Source: Gyromitra esculenta
Lineage: Eukaryota; Ascomycota; Pezizomycetes; Pezizales; Discinaceae
Assembly: GCA_038503075.1 (NCBI GenBank)
Contig: JBCAML010000003.1
Location: 1,116,001-1,180,000 of the forward strand
Direction of reading: 5' to 3'
Length of the DNA stretch: 64,000 bases
Shown: positions 38,301-49,627 of the stretch, piece by piece
How the letters are laid out: every line of letters starts with the position of its first letter
Position numbering within the stretch: the first letter of the stretch is position 1
Notes under the pieces: model-generated
Told to the model about the DNA's origin: nothing
Databases searched by the model: none
The model's input: the letters and a program-made list of their open reading frames with translations, nothing else
Translations under genes and position numbers: made by a program

Positions 38301-39832
38301 AATCCTTAGTCCATAATTAGCAAATTAGTCCAGTATCAGATAACCTTGACCGCAAGCTATCCCACACTTTCATGGTTATTTAATTCCAGGTTGCTAAGAT
38401 CTTATGTGAGGTGCCGGCTATGTTCCCGGAGAGTGTATTCAGGCAGTGCTTCGAACTCGTAAACTGTGTAATGGCTGTGTCTGTATCGGGTTTCATGCTA
38501 CGCCCTAATTGGTGTATTTCTTACTTCTAGCCTATCTATGTCTTAAGCATTGATGTGCTTTTAGGAATTGCTCACTTGGCTTGGGATTAAGAATTTGGCC
38601 ATGATCTTCTGGGAAGGTGCAGAATCAAAGGCGCTAGAAACCAACCAAAAACGCATAATCCTTCCTCTATAACTTCGCTACCAGAATAAGGTTAAGTTTA
38701 TACACGTGCACTTAAATTTATACGCTTGTATCTGGTAATCTTTATTCACCTCCTAATAAGCTTAAAAAAACATAGGGTAATCAGACTTAAGAGTTATTTT
38801 TATTTGGGTGTTGATAGGGGCGCTGGTTCGCTGACCCACCCGATTGGGAGACAGATATTGGCTGATTGCAGCAGCTCATATGCCGGGTTTGAGAATACTC
38901 TGCTTCCAGAAACTGACTCGATCGCGGCTGCTTTTTCGAGGGGGAATTGTGATATTGACCTAGCGCGTCTAGCGGCGCGAGTGACTCCTTGTTACACTTG
39001 CGGCTCAAAATACTACATGGGCCTCCTGGAGAAACCTCATGCTTGGGAGCCCCTGCATTTCACCAACTGCTCTACGTGATACAATACATTTGGTGGATAG
39101 TGGGGAGTTGGGTATGACAGACTAGTAACGGTATCGATGTTTATGCATTATCACATATCTTCTACTAATAATATACAGTAACTGCGCCGAGAAACCCGGT
39201 ACCGCCGTGGCGCAATGTCTTCTATCTCTTGTTGTGGTGCATAGATTTTTTAGCTCAGACTGATAGAAGATTCTTAGGCCAGTAGTAAGCACTTTCTTTT
39301 CTCCTTTAAGTAACAGGCGGTGTAGTTTAGCGAAGTTAGGCGCGAGTCGCCAGGATCACACCTAGTTTCAACGCCTGCCCGAGTAAAATACTCGTGCGTG
39401 GTTTGAAGTTATAGCCACTTATGATCAAGCATCATCGTCGTAAAATATTATAGCCTTCCCTTGCCAAGGCCTTGGGACTGTTTCTAAGAAAAACAGCGAG
39501 TCAAGGACAGGGAAGAAAAAAAAAGCGATTACCGAGTAGTTGGCTTTTTTAGCAACCCTACCCAAGGGGGAATCTTGAGGGGGAAACTGTGCATGCGGTA
39601 GAGCACAATTATTGTTCTTCCATGCTGGCACATGTTTTCAATGGTATTAACATGGATATGGCTATCCAATGCTTGTGGGGTCCTTGGCTCAAACCCCCAT
39701 CTAGAATATTTGTGTCCTCGAAGCTATAAGTTCCTTATGCTTCCCACTTTTCAACTCGGTACTATTCTTCCCATTGCCAGCAAATTACAATTCTAGAACA
39801 GAAAATCAGTACAAAGATCAGAAAACACAGAT
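32341..39832. other. Long gene-poor tract
   Basis: About 7.5 kb with no supported gene. It holds an interstitial AACCCTAACCCTA box near 32444, an imperfect palindrome at 37070-37111, TACATGTA at 38155-38162 and 38244-38251, and an alternating purine-pyrimidine run near 37646-37660. A plus-strand frame covering about 38790-39079 is somewhat GC-richer, but nothing identifies it as a gene. Confidence 0.5.
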
Positions 39833-42202
39833 ATGTTGACGCAATTTATCATCAGTGCCGTATTCTTCTTTTCCTCATTTCAAGGAATCTTGGCCACTTC
39901 CCCAAGCAGCGATGTCGACGTTCTTCGACGGAGTTCAGATGCCAAAACTCTTTTACCACTTACCAAAAGAGCTTCGGGATTGGAATCTCGTGATATCCTT
40001 AGAAGAGCCCTTCATCCGCGGAAAGAAGTAGTGCTATCCTATGGTGAAGGTTAGTTTCTCAAAGCTTTACTTCATTTCGCAACCACCGTTAGTTAAACTT
40101 ACATGAATGTATTGAGTAGATTTTCACCCTAGCCAGCAGCAAGTATTTGTTCTTGATGTTACTATGAACTGCCATGACTCCGCACCAGTTGTTCTTCTCG
40201 AGGAGTTTGAAAATCTCGTATCGTTTATTGATTGTTCGACCAACTCGATTACGATTACTTTCTCCGATAGTTTTGCCTTTGACTATACAAGAGGCGCGTG
40301 GAGCTCTCTGGAGAAGTTTATCTTGATCTCAAACCATCCAGAAAGTAGCTGCAATCCTACTGATGAACGAGGTACCTACATGTGAGTACCATATGTATCG
40401 TTGCTCACAGAAATTTCAACTGACGGTTTGAAGGGTCGGAGAAACGCGCTGGGACACGTCGAAATTAGCTGTCGAGCTCTCCGTAGAGCCGATGCCACTG
40501 CTTAGCGCTGCTGAAAGCATTTCGGTGGACTTTGGCCACATCACCCGAGAAAATTTTCATACGACCGATCTTACTAGACGTCAAACAACCGCAGCAGATA
40601 TAGCGCAGGATAACGAAGACGACATCACAAACTTTTATCCGAATGGCACTATTTCACTGAATACGACTTTTCCTTCCCGAGCCGTGCTATGGCCTTTGAG
40701 CAGTAATGTTGAAGATAATGTTGGAAGTAGTGGTGAAAGGTAGATATTGGTCAATATTGTTTGGGTTGTAGCGCTAGGATTGACTTTAATAATTAAAATA
40801 GCCCGGTTGACGTTCAAATTACTTGTGTTGATTGCTCTGTTGAGGGAGAGCTCACTTATCGAGGACATTTCGATCAAGATTTTACGGACGGAAGCGGTAT
40901 CAACATTAACCTTCAATGGGCATGGTTTGAAGTGGAAGTAACCAAAGCTATAAAATCGCAACTAAAGCTTGAATTCTACCTTTCGCTAATTGCGAAAGAG
41001 TGGGAAATTGATTTGCTTCCAGCACCTATATCCTTCTCTCCTTTCCAGGTAAGACCTCCTCTGCTCCAAGGGAGGATCACCATCTAAGAACAAACATCAG
41101 ATCCCCGGAGTTATATCAATTGGACCAGAGTTCGATTACAAACTTATTACGGCAGTGAGCCTTTTGAATGCGGAATTCAACTTCACATATGGCGTAAACG
41201 TAGACGTCAGTTCATCCCAGCCCAGAACACCAGCCGAGGGAATTTATTGACGATTCCTAGGTACCAATCGACTCTGTAGCTAGATTCGATTTCAAGCATG
41301 TTAATGAATCCTTTTCTAAGGGATGGTATGTATTAGATGTGTTGATTCAAAGTTTCTAATCTGAAGTTAACGCTTTACACAGGGACAAAACCAATGTTAC
41401 CCAAATACCGTTTTTTATTAACTCGCTAGACGGTGATCTCGCTCTCAGTGTCAATGTGACTACACAACCTAGCGTAGGGATTAAAGTTACGATGCTTGCC
41501 GGTAAGTTGACTGTTCGTGTCCTATGTTCGCTGAAGCCTTTTTCTGATCAACGCTCTACTTAAAGGGGATGTTTCGGCTGGGCCAAGCATCGACTTTGCG
41601 GCACCCAGATTACTTATCGCGGCCGATGAAGTACACAGTAAGAACCCCATCTTATTTCCTGTATTCACGATGAGGTGCTCTCCTTATACATAAGATCTAA
41701 CGGACGTGCCACGCATCTAGATGTAACTGCCAATTGCTCTGAACTAGGTCCAGACGACTACGTATACTACGAGGATGCATTCAATTTTTCCACCACCTGG
41801 GAGCTGGGTGTAGCCATATCTGTTGGTGCAGATGCCGACCTCCCCCTTCTGCCAGAAATTGGTGTTTCATTCTCGAAAGACCTCTACACGCATTCCTTTG
41901 CTCCCGATATCACCTGTAAGGTTTTGAGCAACGGCACAAAGACCGGAGAGCTAAAGCTTGCTTCAAGTGTCGATCCACAAGTTGATATTCCCAAGGTTCA
42001 ATCTGCTGTAGACAGAACCGGTTCATTGCCGACAGGGATTAATCCCGACTTATTGGCGACTTTACCAGCGAGCGCATTGCCGACAGTCGTGAAAAAAGCC
42101 GTCGACGATGCCAAAGCAGGAGCCAACAGTGCTCGAGTCATGGGAGGAGCTGGAATTCTCAGCTTGTTGATCGGCGTGGGAATCATTGCGGCTATGCTCT
42201 AA
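39833..42202 (+). CDS. Cell-surface protein, DUF7029/DUF7223-type, probably GPI-anchored
   Basis: Nine exons: 39833-40049, 40120-40381, 40434-40739, 40802-41048, 41101-41205, 41261-41325, 41383-41501, 41566-41630, 41675-42202, giving about 637 residues. Residues 1-21 are a signal peptide; a Lys-Arg in PLTKRASG is a possible Kex2 site. VLSYGEG followed by a beta-rich segment with LLEEFEN and ILISNHPESSCNP fits the N-terminal domain I know as DUF7029. CVDCSVEGELTYRGHF, IPGVISIGPEFDY and the later beta strands fit DUF7223. The last 22 residues are hydrophobic (GAGILSLLIGVGIIAAML) after small residues, as in GPI-attachment signals. Function is unknown; a cell-wall role is inference. The junction of exons 8 and 9 is uncertain: I use GTACAC at 41631 with a GAG acceptor at 41674, since the better donor GTAAGA at 41638 breaks the frame. 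Confidence 0.72.
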
Positions 42203-42664
42203 GAGGTTGTGATTCCAGTTTGATGCTTCTGGAATTTCAGATTGAGAAGTAGTAGATAGTACTTCGGCTATGGTTTGTAGTTATGGGAGAGCTTTCATTC
42301 AAGCTGGGTTCTGCGGGCCAGATATATATTCTTCTGTAAAATATTTATATACTAAAATTGAATTGATTAGAGGTGCCTCGCTTTTAGAGACCTTTCTTTT
42401 AGACTGCTTGAATCCCATCATGTGACTAAAGTAATGTACCCACACTCATTGAAAGTTCGAGTTTCTCGGGATAGGTGGTGGGCATGCCACCACGGCAGAT
42501 AGCTGCACAACCCATCACTCGATGCCAAGCCCTGGACCCTGAGATGCGCATGCCCAGCCCTGGCCCGGTTCCCCTAACCCTGGATCACCACAGCTCTCCC
42601 ACTTCCACCACCTCACTCTCCCAAACCCCTCCAGCCTGCTCCCCACTGGTGGATCCCCCACATC
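42203..42664. other. Short spacer and promoter of the F-box gene
   Basis: The first half is AT-rich, likely the 3' end of the surface-protein gene. The second half is C-rich with CCCCTAACCCTGG near 42565 and CT-rich leader sequence before the ATG. Confidence 0.5.
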
Positions 42665-45600
42665 ATGGCCGAACCATTCCACGATCTCGATTACACCTAC
42701 CAGCCCTTCTATCCGTCTCCCGCACCCCTGTTCTCCCCGTATCCACCACGCTCCAACACCCCTCTAGATCTCCCGCGCGACTTCCGTCCTGTGTTCCCTG
42801 TCCTGCGCGATCTCACCGATGATGAGCTACTGAACCTCACAGACTTGGTGCTCTTCGAGCGCCAGCGCCAACACGTCGAGACGATGCGGGAAAAAGCTCG
42901 ATACCTCGACCGTCTAACTGCCTTCCTAGAGCAGGAAGCAAAGTTTGGTATCGGCGACCTCTTCACCGAGAAGGAGGAGGAGGAGGAGCTTTCTAAGGAT
43001 GTGGAACGGACAGCCGAAGCTGTACAAACATCCATAGAAGAGAAATCCGATACCAGCAAGGGCAAAGGGAAAGAAGTCGTCGATCCAGAGCTCGAAAACG
43101 GCGAATCATCATCCTCGGAGCGACCCGGAGAGAGCTTGAGCTCTTACTTTGTCGACCCTATCCCACTACCAATGACGTACGGCGCGTTTCCGCCTGCGCC
43201 GCCGTCGATCGTTTCGTTTTATCAGCCTCTGTACACCCCGCCGCAATCCGGGGGTGCGAAGTATTCGCCGAAGACATCCAACGATCCGATGAAGCGCCCA
43301 TATGCCGCGCCCAATCCCCCGGGACAGCAGCTTCCATCTTCAGCTGATCATTCGTCTAGTTCTAGCAAAGATAAGGATAAAAGTAAGGCGAAGGCGACCA
43401 CTAATGGGCAGAGGTCGAAATCAACCGGCAAGCAAGTGGATCCCGAGATCGAGAAACGATGGGTTGGCTATTTCCAAAGTCGCTTTCGCTATCGCTGGGA
43501 GATGGAGCAGACGGATAGCTCGCTTCGGATACTGGAAGCTACGGTGGAGAGCGTGGTGCAGAGGAAGCGTGGGGAGATTGTTGGGGGCGGTGGACTACGG
43601 AGGGAGACCCTGGAGGATATTACCCGGCTACGGGATTTACGGATGGGAGGGAGAAGGAAAGCTGTTGGCACTTCTGCTATCAAGGCTGGGCCTGCAGCTA
43701 CAAGGGAAGTTCTACAAGGGCCTGTAACGAAGCTCCCTACCGAGCTTCTTCATCAAATATTCAGTTATTTCCGTGCCCCGCATCTCGCGTCGACGCACTC
43801 TCTCGTCTGTAGGCGTTGGAATGCCATTGCCACTCCTATCATCTATAGGAGGATCCCGTTTGGAGACTACATGGAGGACTACTGGGTTGAAGTGGGTCGG
43901 CGGAAACGGGTATGGCGGAAAAAACAGGAGGAGAGGGAGAAAGATAGTGGGAAAGAGAAGGGGTACGAGTTTCCAAAGGTCTATTCCTCGGGCTATATCC
44001 ATGGCGATAGAATTTCTCGTATGAGCGGCGCAGGGTGGGGCGCGAGACATGGAATACTGAGACATGATTGTGGCTCGGATGATGGGGAAGAGGAGGATGA
44101 ATTTGGGTGCGGGGAGGAGGATTTCTATCCAGACGGTAGGCAAGGCGGGTCATTTCCTGTTGGCGGGCCAGCTCTAGTGGTGATGCCGTGGAGTATGGGT
44201 ATTATCAAAGCTATTGGGTGCGAATTTACTTTTCTTTTTTTCCCCCGATTTTTAGTGTCCGAAATATCATTGACTAACAGGAATTTCCTACCAGAAACCC
44301 GCACCTTGCAAAACATGTTCGCCACATAACTTACCAGGCCTCATCTTACACTTCCTTCCCCAATCATAACGAAGCCTCCAAAGTCTTTACGGATGTCGCG
44401 GACATGCGCCCCATGCTCGATCAACGCTTCCGCACCCTCAACAAGCTACTTCTCCTCGTACGTAAGGCTGTACGTGTATGCACCCGCGTTGAGTCTATCG
44501 AGCTCAATAGCGGTGACGAGCGCATTGCCAATGCTCTGCTCGGTATCCTTAAGTGGAGCCCACACATCGAGAACCTCAGCATAATTAACACCAACATCCG
44601 CCTCCTGCAATTCTCACGCGGCATTGGAAAGGGACAGGAGGGCCTCATTACACGACGTACAGGGAAGGGGAAGGGACGTGCAAGGCCTCGTGATGAAGAG
44701 GGAGCAGGAGCGGTGCTGGATGATGGGTTTAGACGGTATTTGCTGGATAACCAGAGCCTGAGCGAGCCGTTGAAGACTGGGCAGAAGGTGAAGATTAAGG
44801 GCCCACCACCGGTGGAGAGGTTCTATTTCCCGAGCATTAAGAAAGTGCTGCTGTTTAGATGCGGGTATCATCCGATGCCACTGAAGGACAACGCGTTTAT
44901 TGAGCCTGCGGTCAGACCTGTGCCGAGGAATGTTCAGGGGGATCGGGTGCAGGCTAGCCGGGAGCGGGAACGAAGACGGAGGAAGCGGATTAGGGCGAGG
45001 GCGAAGGTGGCGAGGGGGGAGAAGAGGGCATTGGAGAAGGTGGTATTATTTTTGCAACGGTGTAATAGCCTAGAAGAACTGAAGGTTAAGGGCTGCCAGT
45101 TCCTCCCCGAGGCGCTGGTAGATTCAACACTTATCTGGGAGCTTACTGATAGCACGACGGAGGAAATCCCATTAACCATGTCTAAGCTTTCCAGCTTAAC
45201 TATTAGATCTTGCGGGACGTATCTTCATGACCGAACACCGGACATCTGGCTGTCCTCTACCCCGTTCGAGAGCTTCTTCCTCCGCCACAAAAACATCACT
45301 CACCTCGGCTGGAACGGCTGGATCTTGAACCGCCACCTTCCACTCGAAGACCCCGTCTTCGCCCGCGTTGCAACTCACCTCGGCCGTACTGTCACCTCCC
45401 TCTCTATCGCACACGGCTACGACGAGGAAGTTGCACGCACCGCTGCCGAGAGCTTCCATCGTGTACGTCTATCCCTAAAACGCTTCAACTTGCTCGTCCG
45501 ACACCTCCGGCAACTCGAGTCTCTCGACTGGCGTATGTTCTACCTACCAATGGCGAAGATGATGATGGGAGTTCGCAATCTGCGTCACTGTCGGAAACTC

Positions 45601-46437
45601 AAAGTGCTACGCATTGAAGGCGTCGTTGGCGTCATCTCACCCGATGAAGCGCGCGAGCTCGTGGCTTCGGTCCCGATGCTAGAAAAGCTACGAATCGGAT
45701 GGCGGCCTCGACCGAGCGGCTACAGGCGCGGCAGAGGCGGACCGCAGATGAGTCCGTTTCATCAGCCGCCGCTCTGGAACGATGAAGTCATCATGGATTA
45801 TGATTCGCCGCCATCACCCACGCTGCAGATCACGCCGATACCGCCGCCGATACCCATGTCGCCGACCGTGGTGGATTCGGACTATGAGGATGACGATTGG
45901 GGTGGTGAAATAGGACGCGAGCCGGAGTGGGTTGCGGCGGAGGAAGTAGCAAAGATTTTCTCGGAGTTGGCTGCGCTGAAAGAAATGGTGGTTAATATTT
46001 GTATTGCGATGCCGACGAGCGTTGAGAAGTCGGCGGCGACGATGGGGTTTCGTGTTGCGGATGAGATTTTGCGACCGGTGTCGGGTGGGAATATGTTGTT
46101 GAGAAAACGATGGCTGGAGAAAATTAGGGAGACAGCGGTAGCGTTCGCAAGGTGTAGTCCAATTAGGTTGAGGAAGATTGGATTAGGGTATTTTATCGGT
46201 GTTGAGGGGTTACGGGCAGTTGTTAGCTTAGAGAGAGACGTATCGGGGAGGGTAGTGGGGTGGAGCGCAGATTTGAGAGGTGGGCGAAGGGTGGGAGAAA
46301 CATGGAAAGAGGGTGTGGAAGATGGTGTGGGGAGGAGTGGGGACGCGTGGATGGAAGGTGCATTTAAAGAGGAAAGGGGTGAGGTGTGGGGAGGATGTGA
46401 AGTATGGGGTAGGAGATGTGGAAGGAGGTTAATGTAG
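42665..46437 (+). CDS. Large F-box protein with leucine-rich-like C-terminus
   Basis: Two exons, 42665-44217 and 44295-46437, encoding 1231 residues. The intron (GTGCGA to TACCAG) has a GACTAAC branch and restores a run AIG-NPHLAKHVRHITYQ that reads straight across. Residues 1-350 are Pro/Ser/Lys-rich and acidic with a short coiled segment near 60-90. The F-box is at about 354-400: LPTELLHQIFSYF, then LASTHSLVCRRWNAIATP. The C-terminal half has spaced Leu/Ile strands (LEELKVKGCQF, MSKLSSLTIRSCG, CRKLKVLRIEGV, VPMLEKLRIGW) resembling irregular leucine-rich repeats. F-box proteins link substrates to Skp1-cullin E3 ubiquitin ligases; the substrate is unknown. It sits head-to-tail with the surface-protein gene. 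Confidence 0.82.
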
Positions 46438-49387
46438 CATCGCTAGTGATATTGGGTTTGTAGGGCTTTATTTTCTGGGTTCTGGGGAAAAGTTGGAGTG
46501 TTATGGAATGAGAAACTAGGTAGCAAGGCGGACTATATCCTTTTTTTCTTTGCGCTGGATTTGGGTCTTTTCCTCGTTTGCATTTATAATGTGGTTTGTT
46601 CTCTGCTCTAAAAGTCTGGGTCTTTTTTCTTACTGCTTATCGTTGATGTCGATGCTGTACGAGTTTAACGGGTAGCTGCCATACTTTGTCCAATTAGGAA
46701 TGGGTAAATAGATAGGAATTATGAGGATCTATTTTATGAGGATCGCATTACTTCCTCCAGCAAACCTTTGCTGGTAACTTGCTAGCCCATAATCATGATT
46801 TATCACTCGATAACTCGTGATCCACAATTGTTGAATATAATGAATAGATATATGATATTTAGTCCCGAGTAAAGTACGGAAGAGAAAGAGAATAGAAGAA
46901 CAGGCATAGAACCCCATATATATACTCCTATAGAGTCATACATAAACAGGTTTATGGGGGCTCTTTGGACGTTGAATAGATCGGCTTGAGCAACCTTCAT
47001 TAGCAGATGAGAACCGGTATCGGTATCCCGAAGAATGACGTGCCAATGAAATACTAGGAAGCCTATGGATATATATCATATATCCAACAACAATGTTGTG
47101 GATAGGGATAGAAGCGATGCTTTCTTTTAGGTACATGGACCACATAGCCCCCAGTTTATACTTTCCCAATATTTCTGACACAGCTGGGGACCATCGCTGG
47201 TGTAGGGTAAAGGGTAGTGTAGTGTGAGTGCGTACTTTCGTTCGATAAGATCTGAAAGTGCTAGTATATCCAACACACAAGAGCCAGTTGAGACTTCAAG
47301 ATTATCAGTAACTCCTAACACGAATATCTGAAGCATTTCTGGTTGATAATAGAAGCTCTCTGTTAAATATCAGAGATTACGGGTTATCTCGCAGGCCATA
47401 TATGCTTCGAAATTCCAGTGCCACTGAATCACGACATACCTCGAACTCCGTAGATAGCCAATACATACTAATGGTTTCTTAAAACCACAAACGCCGAAAT
47501 TTTTCATTAATTTTCACAGACAAAGAGCACTTTCTCTTATAATCTTGGGCCAGGGATGTCCTATTTACATCATAATAAGTCACTCGAGTTTCCACAAACC
47601 TGCTTGCCGACCAACTAAGGAGATTTCCTAGTCAGTGTATTGGTCGGGGCCCTGCAGAAGCTGTGGGAGATACTCGGCAGAGCTTCATGATAGGCGAAGA
47701 ATGCTGTGGCTTTGTAGGAATTAAGAAGCAGTATAGCAGCGGGGGGGGCGTAGCTTCTCTGCTATTAAGCAACTCATCTAGATCTACGTATACCCTACCA
47801 TCACTACACGCAGCTATTATTATTTTTTGGATTATTTAATTACTTACCCTTCTCATATACGTCTCGTAGGTGTGAATTTAGTCTCGGAATTCAATCACTT
47901 TTGGTCTTAATTTTCTCCGGCATACTCCACAACTTGCTAGGTATGAAGAAGAAGTGACTAATCACTCTAAGCGTCTTAAGAAGTCATTTTTACAGCCAGG
48001 ATCTCGAACTTGAGCACAGGTAGTAGGAACCAGTCTCTAGACCCGGCGGGGCTGAGTATGCTAGTGCCGGGATTCCGTTGCCTGTCTAATTTTTGGAAGT
48101 TCTTGGGGATACGTTCTACATGTGCAAGACAAAGGCGGAATTTGGAAGCTATAAGTTAAAGGAGTATTGGGCACGCTTGTATGAGGTATCGTAGTCTAGG
48201 TGAAATAGGAATCTCGGGGCGGTAATATAATAATGAACCTGATTTGAGGTATCTGGCGAACGGATAGATTAGCCAATCTAGATCCAAATGTCATCTTAGC
48301 TACACTTATTTTCTCTCCCTCTTTTCTTTCACTTTTTCCCACAGATTTGCCATCGGAATCTAGACCTTTTTTTTGGATCAGTTTATAGAGTACGTATACT
48401 AGGCTACTCTTGTACGGCGATCTGTACACCATCTTTGTTGGTGCATCGAACGACGGGATCTTGTCTGTGGAGAAGCTAGAAAGATCAAGGCGAAAAATCG
48501 ATTATGCTAATTGCGGTGTTGCATGATCAGTTCCAGCCCGCCGGCCCGGTCAAGGCATAAAGTGCACATATCGAACCTTCAGATATTTTTCAGATATGTG
48601 TTACAAGTACGACCTGTCGACTAGCCCATCTTAAACCCCTCCCATGGGCCATTCGATTGACTTGAAGTGTCACTGTTTTCACTAATAATAGGAAACGTCC
48701 ATATTATAAAGCCTATATGCAGACTAAGATCTCAAAACTCGCTGTCCCAATTTTATCCCTATTATAGCAATTCTCAATGCATTTTATAGGAGCTTGGCGG
48801 GTCATGTTCTGCGCTTCGATGTGCAGGCTATAGCCATGGTACGTTACCTCCTATTTTATAATCAAGAAAAAGGAAAGTGATTTTACGGCAACGACTACGG
48901 CGAATGACATGTATCGAGAGACGCGACGGATGAGAATGAGACCACTTCACGAGTCTCCACGTATCGTATTCTGCAGCCACTTGCCCAACAAACATACTCA
49001 GTATACTTTTTAGGTTAGTTGGAGCTCGCGAGTCAGTAATTTAGGATTTGCCATGCATGATCCTCTATCCTCGTTGCCTGAATCAACTCGATTAACCCCT
49101 TCACATGCCCCGAACGAAGTGAAGAGTTATGGGGTAAGGAAAGAATTAATCTCGATGCTGATTGGTCAGTCGATCTGACCAATAAATCCTGATTGCCACC
49201 CTCCAAGAACAAGTATGAGAAAACCCTAACCCAGTATCAGGACTTCAAAAGCATTGTGTAGGGCGCCACCGCGAGGCGGTGGCCATAGGAGCGAGCTAGG
49301 AGGGATCGAACGCCGCACAGTGGCGTGAGGTCCCGACTGCGAGCTTTTCACAGGTTTATTAAAGCTCAAGACCCCTAGTGCTCTGAG
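46438..49387. other. Gene-poor stretch
   Basis: No gene is supported. A telomere-like ACCCTAACCC occurs near 49222. A perfect 8-bp stem with a 3-nt loop (GCCACCGC, GAG, GCGGTGGC) lies at 49265-49283, just before the second MITE-like element. Confidence 0.5.
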
Positions 49388-49627
49388 TACTACAAGTGTA
49401 GGGAGAAGTCTGTTGATAGGTGGCGGTGCGAGTAAGAACTGTCAATTTTTGTTCCACTCCACAAATCCTAGAGAGACCTAATAAAATTGGTAGAGGATGG
49501 GGAATGCTATGTATTAGATATCAAACGAAATTAGTTGGTGAAATTGTGAAATTTAAATGAGCCTCAATCCCTCGAGAAAAATGCTTCACCGCCACCTGTC
49601 AACAGACTTTCCCCTACACCCGTAGTA
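49388..49627. mobile_element. Second TA-flanked inverted-repeat element (MITE-like)
   Basis: Inverted arms of about 45 bases start with CTAC at 49390 and end with GTAG at 49625; shared core AGTCTGTTGA and AGGTGGCGGTG. Differences between arms are mainly transitions. The 236-bp element has no coding frame and is bounded by TA on both sides. Its end sequence differs from the element at 31.9 kb, so it would be a separate family. Confidence 0.65.

Noticed and set aside
38726..39079. Plus-strand frame of 117 codons in the 9 kb tract
   Set aside because: No signal peptide, motif or conserved pattern; not clearly distinct from chance.
47950..48020. Possible box B (AGTTCGAGATCC) on the minus strand
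   Set aside because: The loop has one base too many and no box A is found at a suitable distance.
49290..49350. Possible minus-strand tRNA with GTTCGATCCC box B
   Set aside because: Box A carries an extra dinucleotide and no stems pair; adjacent to a MITE, so probably a coincidence or a very old relic.
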